6,195 nucleotides of DNA from an uncultured Eubacteriaceae bacterium (GTDB lineage Bacteria > Bacillota > Clostridia > Eubacteriales > UBA1433): the NCBI GenBank assembly GCA_937914785.1, contig CALGIV010000018.1, forward strand, positions 1 through 6,195. Direction: 5' to 3'. Numbering within the stretch: position 1 is the stretch's first letter; the number at the start of each line of letters is the position of its first letter. Below the pieces are notes generated by a model. The model saw nothing but the letters and a program-made list of their open reading frames with translations, made no database searches and was not told the DNA's origin. Below are positions 1 to 6,195 of the stretch, piece by piece. A program made the translations under genes and the position numbers.

Positions 1-1004
1 GCCGAGTTTGCTGCAATGGTAATTTTTGAGCCGGCGGCGTAGCTGCCGCCGCCTGTACCGTTTAATATAGTTAAGGTGTAGACGTCTTGATAATTTGCTG
101 TGACTGTGACGTTGGCTGCCGGCATTGTGAAAGTAGTCGAAGTATTTGTTGCATCGGCAAAGTTGCCTGCATAAGTTGCCGGTTCAACAGTCCAGCAGTC
201 AAATATTTTATCGACCGGCGGCGTAGAAGCTTCAATAGAAACCTGTGTACCTGCGGTATAGTCCCCATCACCTGTGCCGCTTTCGACGGTCAACGTATAT
301 TTGGGCGCATCTTTATATGTGGCCGTGACTGTAACGGATGCCGCGGGCATTGTAAAAGTAGTCGAGGTATTTGTTGTATTGGCAAAGTTGCCTGCATAAG
401 TTGCCGGTTCGACAGTCCAGCGGTCAAATATTTTACCGCTGGAGGCCGAGTTTGCCGTAATGGTAATTTTTGTGCCTGCAGTATAACTGCCGCCGCCTGT
501 GCCACTTTCGACGGTAAGGGTATATTTGGGCGCATCTTTATACGTAGCCGTGACTGTAACGGGTGCCGCGGGCATTGTAAAAGTAGTCGAGGTATTTGTT
601 GTATTGGCAAAGTTGCCTGCATAAGTTGTTGGCTCGACAGTCCAGCAGTCAAACATTTTATCGACCGGCGGTGCAGAAGCTTCAATGGAAACCTGTGTAC
701 CTGCGGTATAGTCCCCACCGCCTGTGCCGCTTTTTACGGTCAGGGCGTATTTGGGGATATCTTTATACACAGCCGTAATTGTGACGTCAACTGCCGGCAT
801 TGTAAAAATAGTCGAGGCATTTATTGTATTGGCAAAGTTGCCTGCATAAGTTGCCGGCTCGACAGTCCAACGGTCAAAAACTTTGTCTGGCGGTGCCGCA
901 TCGGCTGTAATGGAGATTTGCTTGCCGGCAATAAAATTATCAGAAGTTACCGAAAAGAATTTGTCGTTGATTACAGTGCCGTTTTCGACGCTCAGCGCGT
1001 ATTT
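1..1004 (-). repeat. Tandem InlB B-type (Flg_new_2-like) repeats, five units, last one partial
   Basis: Five consecutive units of the surface protein start at K/V-Y-x-L-T/S. R1 spans 1004-753 (84 residues, with a longer first loop), R2 752-528 (75), R3 527-303 (75), R4 302-84 (73), and R5 from 83 to the edge. The consensus is KYTLTVESGTGGG-YTAGT, then FD(C/R)WTVEPATYAGNFANT, then FTMPAA-VTVTATYKD. This matches divergent InlB B-repeats, which form extended stalks in surface proteins. R2 and R4 share the VSIEAS..PPVDK-FDCW type. R3, and R5 as far as it is visible, share the KITI-ANSA type, with FDRW in R3. R2 and R3 are identical at the DNA level over 65 bases (339-403 against 564-628), pointing to recent duplication or gene conversion. 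Confidence 0.88.
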
Positions 1005-2768
1005 ATCTGTTACGATAAGAGCAATGTCATAGGTTGCTGAACCAACGCTGTTGTTCGCGGTTACTCGGTAGATGAAATTATCAAGTGACGGGCAGTCAGG
1101 TGCGACAATGATCACTACGCCGTCCGGTGTCATATCCAGTGTCATGTAACGTTCATCCATTGCTTCGTCTCCTAAGAAAAGCTCTCTGGTAAATGTTGGA
1201 GCGGGGGAACCTGTGATAAGAACGAGATAGGCCATAGAATAAGATTCGCCACGTCCAACGGTTACACTGTTCGGAAGACCTACAATACTTGGCAGAGAGC
1301 CGGCTACTGTTGTGATAAAAGCTTCATCAGACCAGGCTGTGCCATTGTAGGCGCTTACGTAGAAAGTGTATTGCGTTCCGATAATCAGATTTTCGTTTTC
1401 AATTCTGATGGAAAGTTCGGTGATATCATCAATATATATGTCGCTTCCGCCTGATGTCGGAAGGTAGCGGATTTTGTATTTTGTGATGGGGCTGCCGCCG
1501 GTATTGGATGGTGCTGTCCATTTTAAACCGAACTCCAGTTCATGGTATCCAGCATAAATTCTTTCGAAATCGACAGGAGCATCAGGCTTACCGGCGGCAA
1601 TGTCGATATTCAGTGATTTTGTATCAGTACCGGCAGCGTTGGTTGCTTTTACGGTGAATGTAGCGTTGCCCGTTGCCGTCGGTGTACCGGAAATAACACC
1701 GGTAGCGGGATTTAGGCTCAGACCGGCCGGCAGGGTTCCGGATAAGATGCTCCAAGTGGTTGGCACAGAGCCCGTTGCCGCAAGGGTTTGTGAATAAGCC
1801 GTTGCGTAAGTACCGCCTGTCAGAGATGTGGTGGTAATAACAGGAGCAGTTGCTGTCCTGGTCAATGCTTTGATGGATACAATGGTAGGTTGGGATGAGT
1901 CCGTGGTATCTGTCCATTCTCCACTGCTATATACGTAACTGTGGCCTGCGCTGGGAGCTGCGATGTTGTTGTGGGAAAGGGTGATCGGGCTATTGCCGAA
2001 AAGAGCCAATTCGGCCCGGGGACCGTCTTTCGATGTTAATTGGATTTGAACGCCGAAATAATGGCCTTCTGCGATTGCAATCGGTGTGTCCAGATCAAAC
2101 GTGCGGTATCCCGCATAGGTCGTCGTTCCTGTTTGTGTGCTTACCGCCTGCCAGAATTGTTCGTTTGAGAAGTTGACGGGATCCGGTTTGGAAGCGCCGT
2201 AATCGATCACTTTTATTGTATAGTCGACAGCGGCATTTCTGAGAAATGTGGAAACTGCTTGAACATCTTCGTTATTCTGCGCGCGGAACAGGCTGAAATA
2301 AGAGAGGGTGTCCGTAAGGCTGGTCATTTTGTGAGAGGTAGCGGAACCATCGTACTGATAATTGCGCTCATACGTGGTGCTTGGCGCCATATCGTAGGCC
2401 ACTGCAAGCGTCGTATCCCGGTGCATCACCTTATCCGCATAAGAAATCCAGAAATAATCACGCGTGCTTCCCCAGCTGTTTTTAACCAGCCAGGCACCGT
2501 TGCGGTCAGGTGATGCAGTAAAATTGTTCGCATTGAAATGATCATTCCAACCGATGATGGTAATGGCATGATTATTTACCAGTTCTGAATTACTGCAATA
2601 ATAGGCATTGTTGGCAATGTTATAATAGGCGCTGCTTTCGTGGTAGGCCGCTTCAACAGAGCCGTAATCCAGAATCAATTGTTTGACGGCGTCCGTATCG
2701 GTAATCGGCACCCAGTAGGCGTTTTTCAAAACGGCGGTATTCTTCTCAAAGGCATAGATATCATTCAT
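1..2768 (-). CDS. C1A peptidase C-terminal half with lectin-like, Ig-like, FN3 and InlB-type repeat domains (partial)
   Basis: This frame is open for more than 922 codons from the ATG at 2768 to the left window edge, and it continues the protease of the preceding frame. Numbering from that ATG, H67 in NNHAITIIGW and N97 in VKNSWG are the papain catalytic His and Asn. Residues of about 140-303 (FSLFRAQ..., YAGYRTFDL..., EGHYFGVQIQL) resemble the lectin-like domain that follows C1 peptidases in Bacillota surface proteins. Residues 309-393 (LPAGLSLNPATGVISGTP) are a putative Ig domain of the He_PIG type. Residues 395-490 (WTAPSNTGGSPITKYKIRY) are fibronectin type III-like, and 491-588 look Ig-like without a clear family. 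From 589 onward there are divergent InlB B-type repeats. The C-terminus and any cell-wall anchor lie outside the window. The ATG at 2768 has no Shine-Dalgarno sequence and sits inside the peptidase fold, so it is probably not an original start. The inferred role is a cell-surface or secreted protease with adhesive modules; the substrate is unknown. Confidence 0.85.
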   Translation of the reverse strand, partial: MNDIYAFEKNTAVLKNAYWVPITDTDAVKQLILDYGSVEAAYHESSAYYNIANNAYYCSNSELVNNHAITIIGWNDHFNANNFTASPDRNGAWLVKNSWGSTRDYFWISYADKVMHRDTTLAVAYDMAPSTTYERNYQYDGSATSHKMTSLTDTLSYFSLFRAQNNEDVQAVSTFLRNAAVDYTIKVIDYGASKPDPVNFSNEQFWQAVSTQTGTTTYAGYRTFDLDTPIAIAEGHYFGVQIQLTSKDGPRAELALFGNSPITLSHNNIAAPSAGHSYVYSSGEWTDTTDSSQPTIVSIKALTRTATAPVITTTSLTGGTYATAYSQTLAATGSVPTTWSILSGTLPAGLSLNPATGVISGTPTATGNATFTVKATNAAGTDTKSLNIDIAAGKPDAPVDFERIYAGYHELEFGLKWTAPSNTGGSPITKYKIRYLPTSGGSDIYIDDITELSIRIENENLIIGTQYTFYVSAYNGTAWSDEAFITTVAGSLPSIVGLPNSVTVGRGESYSMAYLVLITGSPAPTFTRELFLGDEAMDERYMTLDMTPDGVVIIVAPDCPSLDNFIYRVTANNSVGSATYDIALIVTDKYALSVENGTVINDKFFSVTSDNFIAGKQISITADAAPPDKVFDRWTVEPATYAGNFANTINASTIFTMPAVDVTITAVYKDIPKYALTVKSGTGGGDYTAGTQVSIEASAPPVDKMFDCWTVEPTTYAGNFANTTNTSTTFTMPAAPVTVTATYKDAPKYTLTVESGTGGGSYTAGTKITITANSASSGKIFDRWTVEPATYAGNFANTTNTSTTFTMPAASVTVTATYKDAPKYTLTVESGTGDGDYTAGTQVSIEASTPPVDKIFDCWTVEPATYAGNFADATNTSTTFTMPAANVTVTANYQDVYTLTILNGTGGGSYAAGSKITIAANS

Positions 2769-2772
2769 TTTC
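2761..2772 (-). other. Frameshift site splitting the peptidase gene
   Basis: On the minus strand the bases GACGAAAATGAATGATATC are read as D-E-N-E-stop in the upstream frame. The peptidase homology resumes one base further on, as N-D-I-Y-A-F-E. Removing one A from the AAAA run at about 2768-2771 would give VDEMNDIYAFEK and join the two halves without loss. A one-base insertion, a two-base deletion or a sequencing error all fit. The two frames overlap by 8 nt (ATGAATGA), so termination-reinitiation is formally possible, but no ribosome binding site precedes the internal ATG. The site has no recognisable slippery heptamer. Confidence 0.8.
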
Positions 2773-3330
2773 GTCAACTGCACCGGACCATTTCGCCAGT
2801 ATGGGGACAGTCATAACGGGGTTGCCGCCGGCTTGGTAATAGTTGGAAGTGGTTATATGGCTTTCCAGCATACCGAGTGTGTCCGGTGGATTTCGATAGG
2901 CAAAGTAAGCAAGCTGGGCTTCGGCCAGGTCGACTGTGTCGACATCCCAGCCTTTGTTTTTAATCAGGGAGGATTCTGCTGCGCTCAAAGCTGCAAAAGC
3001 CCAGCAGGTGCCGAGGTTCATCTGATTTTTGGCACTGGTGACATAGCCACCGTTGCGCGCATCGTGTTTGTCGGGAAGCTCTTCTGTTTGAAACGCCTCG
3101 ACGCCGTTATGAGCCAGTGCTTCGGTAACGCTGGGCGCAACATAAGGAATTTCAATGAAGCCGTATTCGGAAACACTTGAGGCAGAGCTTGCCTCGTGTA
3201 TAATTTCAACTTGCATTAAGGGTGAATTCATTTGGGTATCATCTGCGGCATTTACGTTGGCAATCAATGCAACGAGCAGCACGATGAGTAGTATCGCTAA
3301 CAGGAATTTTTTCTTATTTTTGCCGTTCAT
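2761..3330 (-). CDS. Secreted papain-family (C1A) cysteine peptidase, N-terminal part (frame broken)
   Basis: This 189-residue reading frame encodes the signal peptide, pro-region and first half of a papain-like peptidase. The start is the ATG at 3330, because AGGAGG lies 6 nt upstream; an in-frame TTG at 3351 has no such site. Residues 1-29 form a typical Sec signal peptide: N-K-K-K, a hydrophobic core of about 17 residues, and a likely cut near VNA/A. After a linker or propeptide of about 55 residues comes LPDKHDARNGGYVTSAKNQ, the usual entry to the mature peptidase. It is followed by Q103-MNLGT-C109-WAF, matching papain's oxyanion Gln19 and nucleophile Cys25 with the correct five-residue gap. 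Papain's Cys22 is Leu here. The frame stops at TGA (2763-2761) just after WSGAVDENE, mid-domain; the catalytic His and Asn continue in the next frame. The product alone could not be an active protease. The family assignment is firm; whether the gene is intact in the cell is uncertain. Confidence 0.88.
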   Translation of the reverse strand: MNGKNKKKFLLAILLIVLLVALIANVNAADDTQMNSPLMQVEIIHEASSASSVSEYGFIEIPYVAPSVTEALAHNGVEAFQTEELPDKHDARNGGYVTSAKNQMNLGTCWAFAALSAAESSLIKNKGWDVDTVDLAEAQLAYFAYRNPPDTLGMLESHITTSNYYQAGGNPVMTVPILAKWSGAVDENE

Positions 3331-3336
3331 TTTTCT

Positions 3337-3342
3337 CCTCCT
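3337..3342 (-). promoter_or_regulatory. Ribosome binding site AGGAGG of the protease gene
   Basis: A perfect AGGAGG on the minus strand ends 6 nt before the ATG at 3330. It fixes the start codon in preference to the in-frame TTG at 3351 and implies strong translation initiation. Confidence 0.85.
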
Positions 3343-3389
3343 GGTATACAAAATATGGTTGTTAAATAATTATAAAGGATTACATTGTA

Positions 3390-3418
3390 ATTTTAACACG
3401 CTATTTGTGTGATTTCAA
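3390..3418 (-). promoter_or_regulatory. Predicted sigma-A/70 promoter of the protease gene
   Basis: The minus strand reads TTGAAA (3418-3413), a 17-base spacer, then TAAAAT (3395-3390), with TG one base before the -10 (an extended -10 element). Each hexamer matches consensus at 5 of 6 positions. A start near 3383 would give a leader of about 50 nt. A second, weaker candidate lies just downstream: TATAAT at 3374-3369 with GTTAAA 17 bases ahead of it. Confidence 0.6.
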
Positions 3419-3838
3419 CAAAACAAATCGTAAAAATCAATTAAAGAACAAAAAATGTCAACGAATAACAATTAAAATAGAATTATAATAAAAATTGACG
3501 CAAAAAATAAAAATAAAAAAATAGATAATTTGAGCAAAAACAAATGCTAGTTGAGGATGAGGTGTGGTGTGTTTAAGAAATGATGCAATACGGCTAAACA
3601 ATACTGGGAAAGTCGATATAAATGTCGTATTGGAATTTACAATGAAGAAATATATGAAGAGTAACAGATAGCATTTATTGATTGTTTTTTGAGTGAATTT
3701 TTCTATATGTCATTTATTCGAAAATGAAAAAAGCTTACTTCGACAAAATAATTGTATATTTTAAAAAAATATGGATAAAATTGGGATATAAAACTAAAGT
3801 TGTTACGATATTGAAATACAACAATTAACAGAAAACGG
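3419..3838. other. AT-rich intergenic region with no convincing gene
   Basis: This stretch between the two divergent promoters is very AT-rich, with many A and T runs. The exception is a more balanced patch at about 3541-3680. That patch holds a 35-codon frame (GTG at 3564 to TAG at 3671, plus strand; weak GAGG upstream). A second, overlapping frame reads AKQYWESRYKCRIGIYNEE before a stop. CAATACG (3586-3592) and CGTATTG (3626-3632) form an inverted repeat with a 33-base loop. These could be a degraded gene, a small RNA or chance. I saw no tRNA, rRNA, riboswitch or terminator here. Confidence 0.6.
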
Positions 3839-3867
3839 TTGACAGAAAAAAAAAACAATGATATCAT
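3839..3867 (+). promoter_or_regulatory. Predicted sigma-A/70 promoter of rpoB
   Basis: A perfect -35 hexamer TTGACA (3839-3844), an exact 17-base spacer and TATCAT (3862-3867, 5 of 6 matches) make this the best promoter in the intergenic region. Transcription would start near 3874, giving a leader of about 135 nt. The spacer contains a run of ten A (3846-3855). The -10 overlaps the perfect palindrome ATGATATCAT (3858-3867), which could be an operator half or chance in AT-rich DNA. Confidence 0.7.
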
Positions 3868-3937
3868 ATCATACTGCATTAATAAAAAAGCTTTTATAAA
3901 TAAAAGTAACGTAGCAAACAGAGAAGATTTGGGAGGC

Positions 3938-3977
3938 GCACTATAAAGAAATTGAAAAAATCGATTACTTATAGTGC
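3938..3977 (+). promoter_or_regulatory. Leader hairpin upstream of rpoB
   Basis: GCACTATAA (3938-3946) pairs perfectly with TTATAGTGC (3969-3977), giving a 9-bp stem with a 22-nt A-rich loop in the rpoB 5' leader, 14 nt before the AAGGAG site. It is not followed by a T run, so it does not look like an intrinsic terminator. It might affect translation or mRNA stability; the function is inferred only. The stem overlaps a possible 13-codon leader peptide frame (3943-3984), described in the findings. Confidence 0.5.
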
Positions 3978-3990
3978 TATTTGATATTTA

Positions 3991-3996
3991 AAGGAG
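3991..3996 (+). promoter_or_regulatory. Ribosome binding site of rpoB
   Basis: AAGGAG ends 12 nt before the ATG at 4009, a rather long gap. An in-frame TGA at 3997-3999 excludes longer ATG or GTG starts, and the protein begins with the usual beta-subunit N-terminus, so the ATG at 4009 is retained. Confidence 0.75.
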
Positions 3997-4008
3997 TGAC
4001 TGGTTTTT

Positions 4009-6195
4009 ATGGTGCATCCTGTAAGAGCAGGTAAGAATGAGCGGATGAGTTTTTCTAAAATTGAAGAGATTTTAGAGATGCCGAACTTGATTGAGGTACA
4101 AAAGCGGTCGTATAAGTGGTTTTTGGAAAAAGGCCTTCGTGAGGTGTTGGACGACATCTCTCCGATCGTCGATTATTCCGGCGAATTGATTTTGGAATTT
4201 TTAGATTACAGTCTATACGGTGAACCCAAGTATGATATTGAGGAATGCAAGGAAAGGGATGTCAATTATTCCCGTTCTCTGCGCGTTAAAGTCCGCTTGA
4301 CGTTTAAAGAAACGGGTGTAAAAATTGAACAGGATGTCTATTTGGGCGATTTTCCGATTATGACGGAAAAAGGCACCTTTATCATCAACGGTGCCGAGCG
4401 CGTCATCATCAGTCAGCTCGTGCGTTCCCCGGGCGCATACTTCTCTATGGAGCTGGACAAGTCGGGCAAAGAGCTATACGCTTCACAGATTATTCCAAGC
4501 CGCGGCGCCTGGCTCGAGTTTGAAACGGACTCGAATGACATTATGTACGTGCGCGTTGACAGGACGCGAAAGCTTCCTGTAACGATTTTGATGCGTATGC
4601 TGGGCTTAAGCTCCAATGAAGATATCAAGAATTATTTTGGAGAAGATAAAAAAGTGCTGGCGACACTGGAGAAAGACAGTACGACAAATACGAATGAAGG
4701 CTTAATCGAAGTCTATAAGCGGCTGCGTCCGGGGGAACCGCCTACGGTTGACAGTGCGAAATCACTGACGGATTCAATGTTTTTTGATAATCGACGCTAT
4801 GAATTGGCGATTGTGGGGCGCTATAAGCTGAATAAAAAACTTGGCTTGGCCGGCAGAATCGCTATGCAAACTGCAGCGGAAAACGTCGTTTCGCCCAAAA
4901 CAGGAGAGTTGTTTGTCTCTAAAGGCGAAACCATTACGAAGCAGACGGCGCGCGATATTCAAGACAGTGGAATCAATCGTGTAAAGATTGTTACGCCTGC
5001 AGGCAAAGAGTATACGATTATCGGCAACAATTGTGTCGATATTCACAAACAGGAGATCCCGTTTGATATTTCCGATCTGGAGATAGCACAGTTAGTGCGC
5101 TATGATGTTTTAACGGATATTCTGTCCGGGGAAAAGACGGAAGAAGAGATGAAGCAGGAGATGAAAGACCGGGTGAAGCAGCTGATTCCAAAGCACATTA
5201 CGGTTGAAGATATCTTCAGCACGATTAATTATAATATGGGCCTTGAATATGGCATCGGCGATGTGGATGACATCGATCACCTGGGCAACAGAAGATTGCG
5301 TTCGGTCGGCGAGCTTTTGCAGAATCAGTTCCGAATTGGTCTGACCAGAATGGAAAAAAATGTAAAAGAAAGAATGATGACGCAGGAGAAGGAAGCGCTC
5401 ACCCCGCAGGATCTGGTCAATATTCGTCCGGTTCATGCAGCGATTAAGGAGTTCTTCGGCTCTTCCCAGCTTTCTCAGTTTATGGATCAGACGAACCCGC
5501 TGGCAGAGCTGACGAATCGCAGAAGGCTTTCCGCCTTAGGGCCCGGCGGCTTAAGCCGGGATCGTGCCGGGTTTGAAGTGCGGGACGTGCACTATTCGCA
5601 TTACGGCAGGATGTGCCCGATCGAGACGCCGGAAGGGCCGAATATTGGCTTGATCAATTCGTTGTGTACGTATGCGCGCGTCAATGATTACGGCTTTATT
5701 GAAACGCCTTACCGCAGGGTTGTAGACGGGCGGGTCACGAATGAGACAGATTACTTAACGGCCGATGAGGAAGGGCTCTATACGATCGCGCAGGCCAATG
5801 AGCTGCTTGACGAGGAGAATTATTTCTTAAATGCCCGAGTTACCGGCAGAGCCGGCAAAGAACGCTCGTTTGTAATGCTGGAAGCGAAAAGCGTCGATTA
5901 TATGGACATTTCGCCGAAGCAGATCGTCTCGGTGGCGACGGCGTTGATTCCATTTTTGGAAAATGACGATGCGAACCGTGCGCTGATGGGCTCAAATATG
6001 CAGCGTCAGGCGGTGCCGCTGTTGATTCCGCAGTCGCCGATTATCGGCACGGGAATGGAATATAAGAGTGCAAAGGACTCGGGAATCTGTGTCATTGCCG
6101 AAGAAGACGGCATCGTTGAAAAAGTGACGGCAGATGAAATTGTTGTATCCGGACGCAATTATCCCTTGTTGAAATTTAAACGCACGAACCAGGGT
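4009..6195 (+). CDS. rpoB: DNA-directed RNA polymerase subunit beta, N-terminal 729 residues (cut by window edge)
   Basis: RpoB is the second-largest subunit of core RNA polymerase and forms much of the active-site cleft and the rifampicin pocket. The start MVHPVRAGKNERMSFSKI is the normal bacterial N-terminus. GTFIINGAERVIISQLVRSPG (about 123-142) is the conserved protrusion. The fork-loop and rifampicin cluster I, GSSQLSQFMDQTNPLAELT followed by NRRRLSALGPGG, covers about 484-514. CPIETPEGPNIGLINSL (536-552) is cluster II, and ENDDANRALMGSNMQRQAVP (651-670) opens the catalytic hybrid-binding region. No frame break is visible in 2187 bases; the usual total is about 1150-1400 residues, so roughly the last third or more is missing. 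At the E. coli His526 position there is Asn503, at Ser522 Ala499, at Asn518 Thr495 and at Val146 Ala143; Asp516 and Ser531 are kept. The gene heads its transcription unit here rather than following rplL. Confidence 0.98.
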   Translation, partial: MVHPVRAGKNERMSFSKIEEILEMPNLIEVQKRSYKWFLEKGLREVLDDISPIVDYSGELILEFLDYSLYGEPKYDIEECKERDVNYSRSLRVKVRLTFKETGVKIEQDVYLGDFPIMTEKGTFIINGAERVIISQLVRSPGAYFSMELDKSGKELYASQIIPSRGAWLEFETDSNDIMYVRVDRTRKLPVTILMRMLGLSSNEDIKNYFGEDKKVLATLEKDSTTNTNEGLIEVYKRLRPGEPPTVDSAKSLTDSMFFDNRRYELAIVGRYKLNKKLGLAGRIAMQTAAENVVSPKTGELFVSKGETITKQTARDIQDSGINRVKIVTPAGKEYTIIGNNCVDIHKQEIPFDISDLEIAQLVRYDVLTDILSGEKTEEEMKQEMKDRVKQLIPKHITVEDIFSTINYNMGLEYGIGDVDDIDHLGNRRLRSVGELLQNQFRIGLTRMEKNVKERMMTQEKEALTPQDLVNIRPVHAAIKEFFGSSQLSQFMDQTNPLAELTNRRRLSALGPGGLSRDRAGFEVRDVHYSHYGRMCPIETPEGPNIGLINSLCTYARVNDYGFIETPYRRVVDGRVTNETDYLTADEEGLYTIAQANELLDEENYFLNARVTGRAGKERSFVMLEAKSVDYMDISPKQIVSVATALIPFLENDDANRALMGSNMQRQAVPLLIPQSPIIGTGMEYKSAKDSGICVIAEEDGIVEKVTADEIVVSGRNYPLLKFKRTNQG

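Noticed and set aside
1..1004. Tandem repeats as a CRISPR array
   Set aside because: The units are about 225 bases, coding throughout and without short repeat-spacer structure; they are protein repeats.
87..1040. A 317-codon plus-strand open frame rich in Cys and repeated motifs
   Set aside because: It is the exact antisense of the InlB-type repeats. Its periodicity comes from the 225-base units on the minus strand, and it has no ribosome binding site and no recognisable domain.
2761..2772. Programmed ribosomal frameshift in the protease
   Set aside because: No slippery heptamer, no prfB-like CUU-UGA site and no obvious downstream structure were seen, so a simple indel is preferred.
3328..3351. 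TTG at 3351 as start of the protease
   Set aside because: The AGGAGG would then lie inside the coding sequence, whereas it is perfectly spaced for the ATG at 3330, which also begins a normal signal peptide.
2833..3412. Plus-strand open frames at 2833-3180 and 3155-3412
   Set aside because: They are antisense to the protease N-terminus and its promoter, with no ribosome binding site or domain; the minus-strand frame has clear catalytic motifs.
3456..3461. TTGACA on the minus strand as -35 of the protease promoter
   Set aside because: No acceptable -10 hexamer lies 16-18 bases downstream; the TTGAAA/TAAAAT pair nearer the gene is better.
3495..3500. TTGACG on the plus strand as a promoter for the 3564-3671 frame
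   Set aside because: The nearest -10-like sequences are 21-23 bases away, too far for a standard promoter.
4413..5436. Several minus-strand open frames within rpoB
   Set aside because: They lie opposite highly conserved beta-subunit sequence and show no features of their own.

Overview
The window is chromosomal DNA from a low-to-medium GC bacterium, most likely a Bacillota (Firmicutes). Pointers are the RpoB sequence type without the large proteobacterial insertions, strong AGGAGG-type ribosome binding sites, and a secreted papain-like protease with a lectin-like domain and InlB-type repeats, an architecture common in gut and anaerobic Bacillota. Negativicutes or a clostridial lineage are both possible; the sequence alone does not settle it.

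Layout: two divergent transcription units are separated by about 680 bases of very AT-rich DNA. The left half (1-3330, minus strand) encodes a large exported multidomain surface protein. It has a signal peptide, a C1A (papain-family) cysteine peptidase core, a lectin-like domain, a putative Ig (He_PIG-like) domain, a fibronectin type III-like domain, another Ig-like segment, and a stalk of about 75-residue divergent InlB B-type repeats that runs off the left edge. The reading frame is broken once, near 2761-2768, inside the peptidase domain. The catalytic Cys lies in the upstream frame and the catalytic His and Asn in the downstream frame. The gene is therefore a frameshifted pseudogene, a sequencing or assembly error in an A4 run, or (less likely) two overlapping, coupled ORFs.

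The right part (4009-6195, plus strand) is the first 729 codons of rpoB, the RNA polymerase beta subunit, cut by the right edge. It has its own good sigma-70/sigma-A-type promoter (TTGACA-N17-TATCAT) and a leader of about 135 nt holding a perfect 9-bp hairpin and a possible leader peptide. The ribosomal protein genes rplJ/rplL that usually lie just upstream of rpoB are absent. The rifampicin pocket differs from the canonical sequence at several positions, including Asn at the E. coli His526 position.

The two units share only the intergenic region; nothing suggests a functional link between the surface protease and RNA polymerase. I found no RNA gene, CRISPR array, insertion sequence or defence system. 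The items most worth a second look are the split protease frame, the alternating two-type repeat stalk, the natural rifampicin-pocket substitutions, and the stand-alone rpoB leader.
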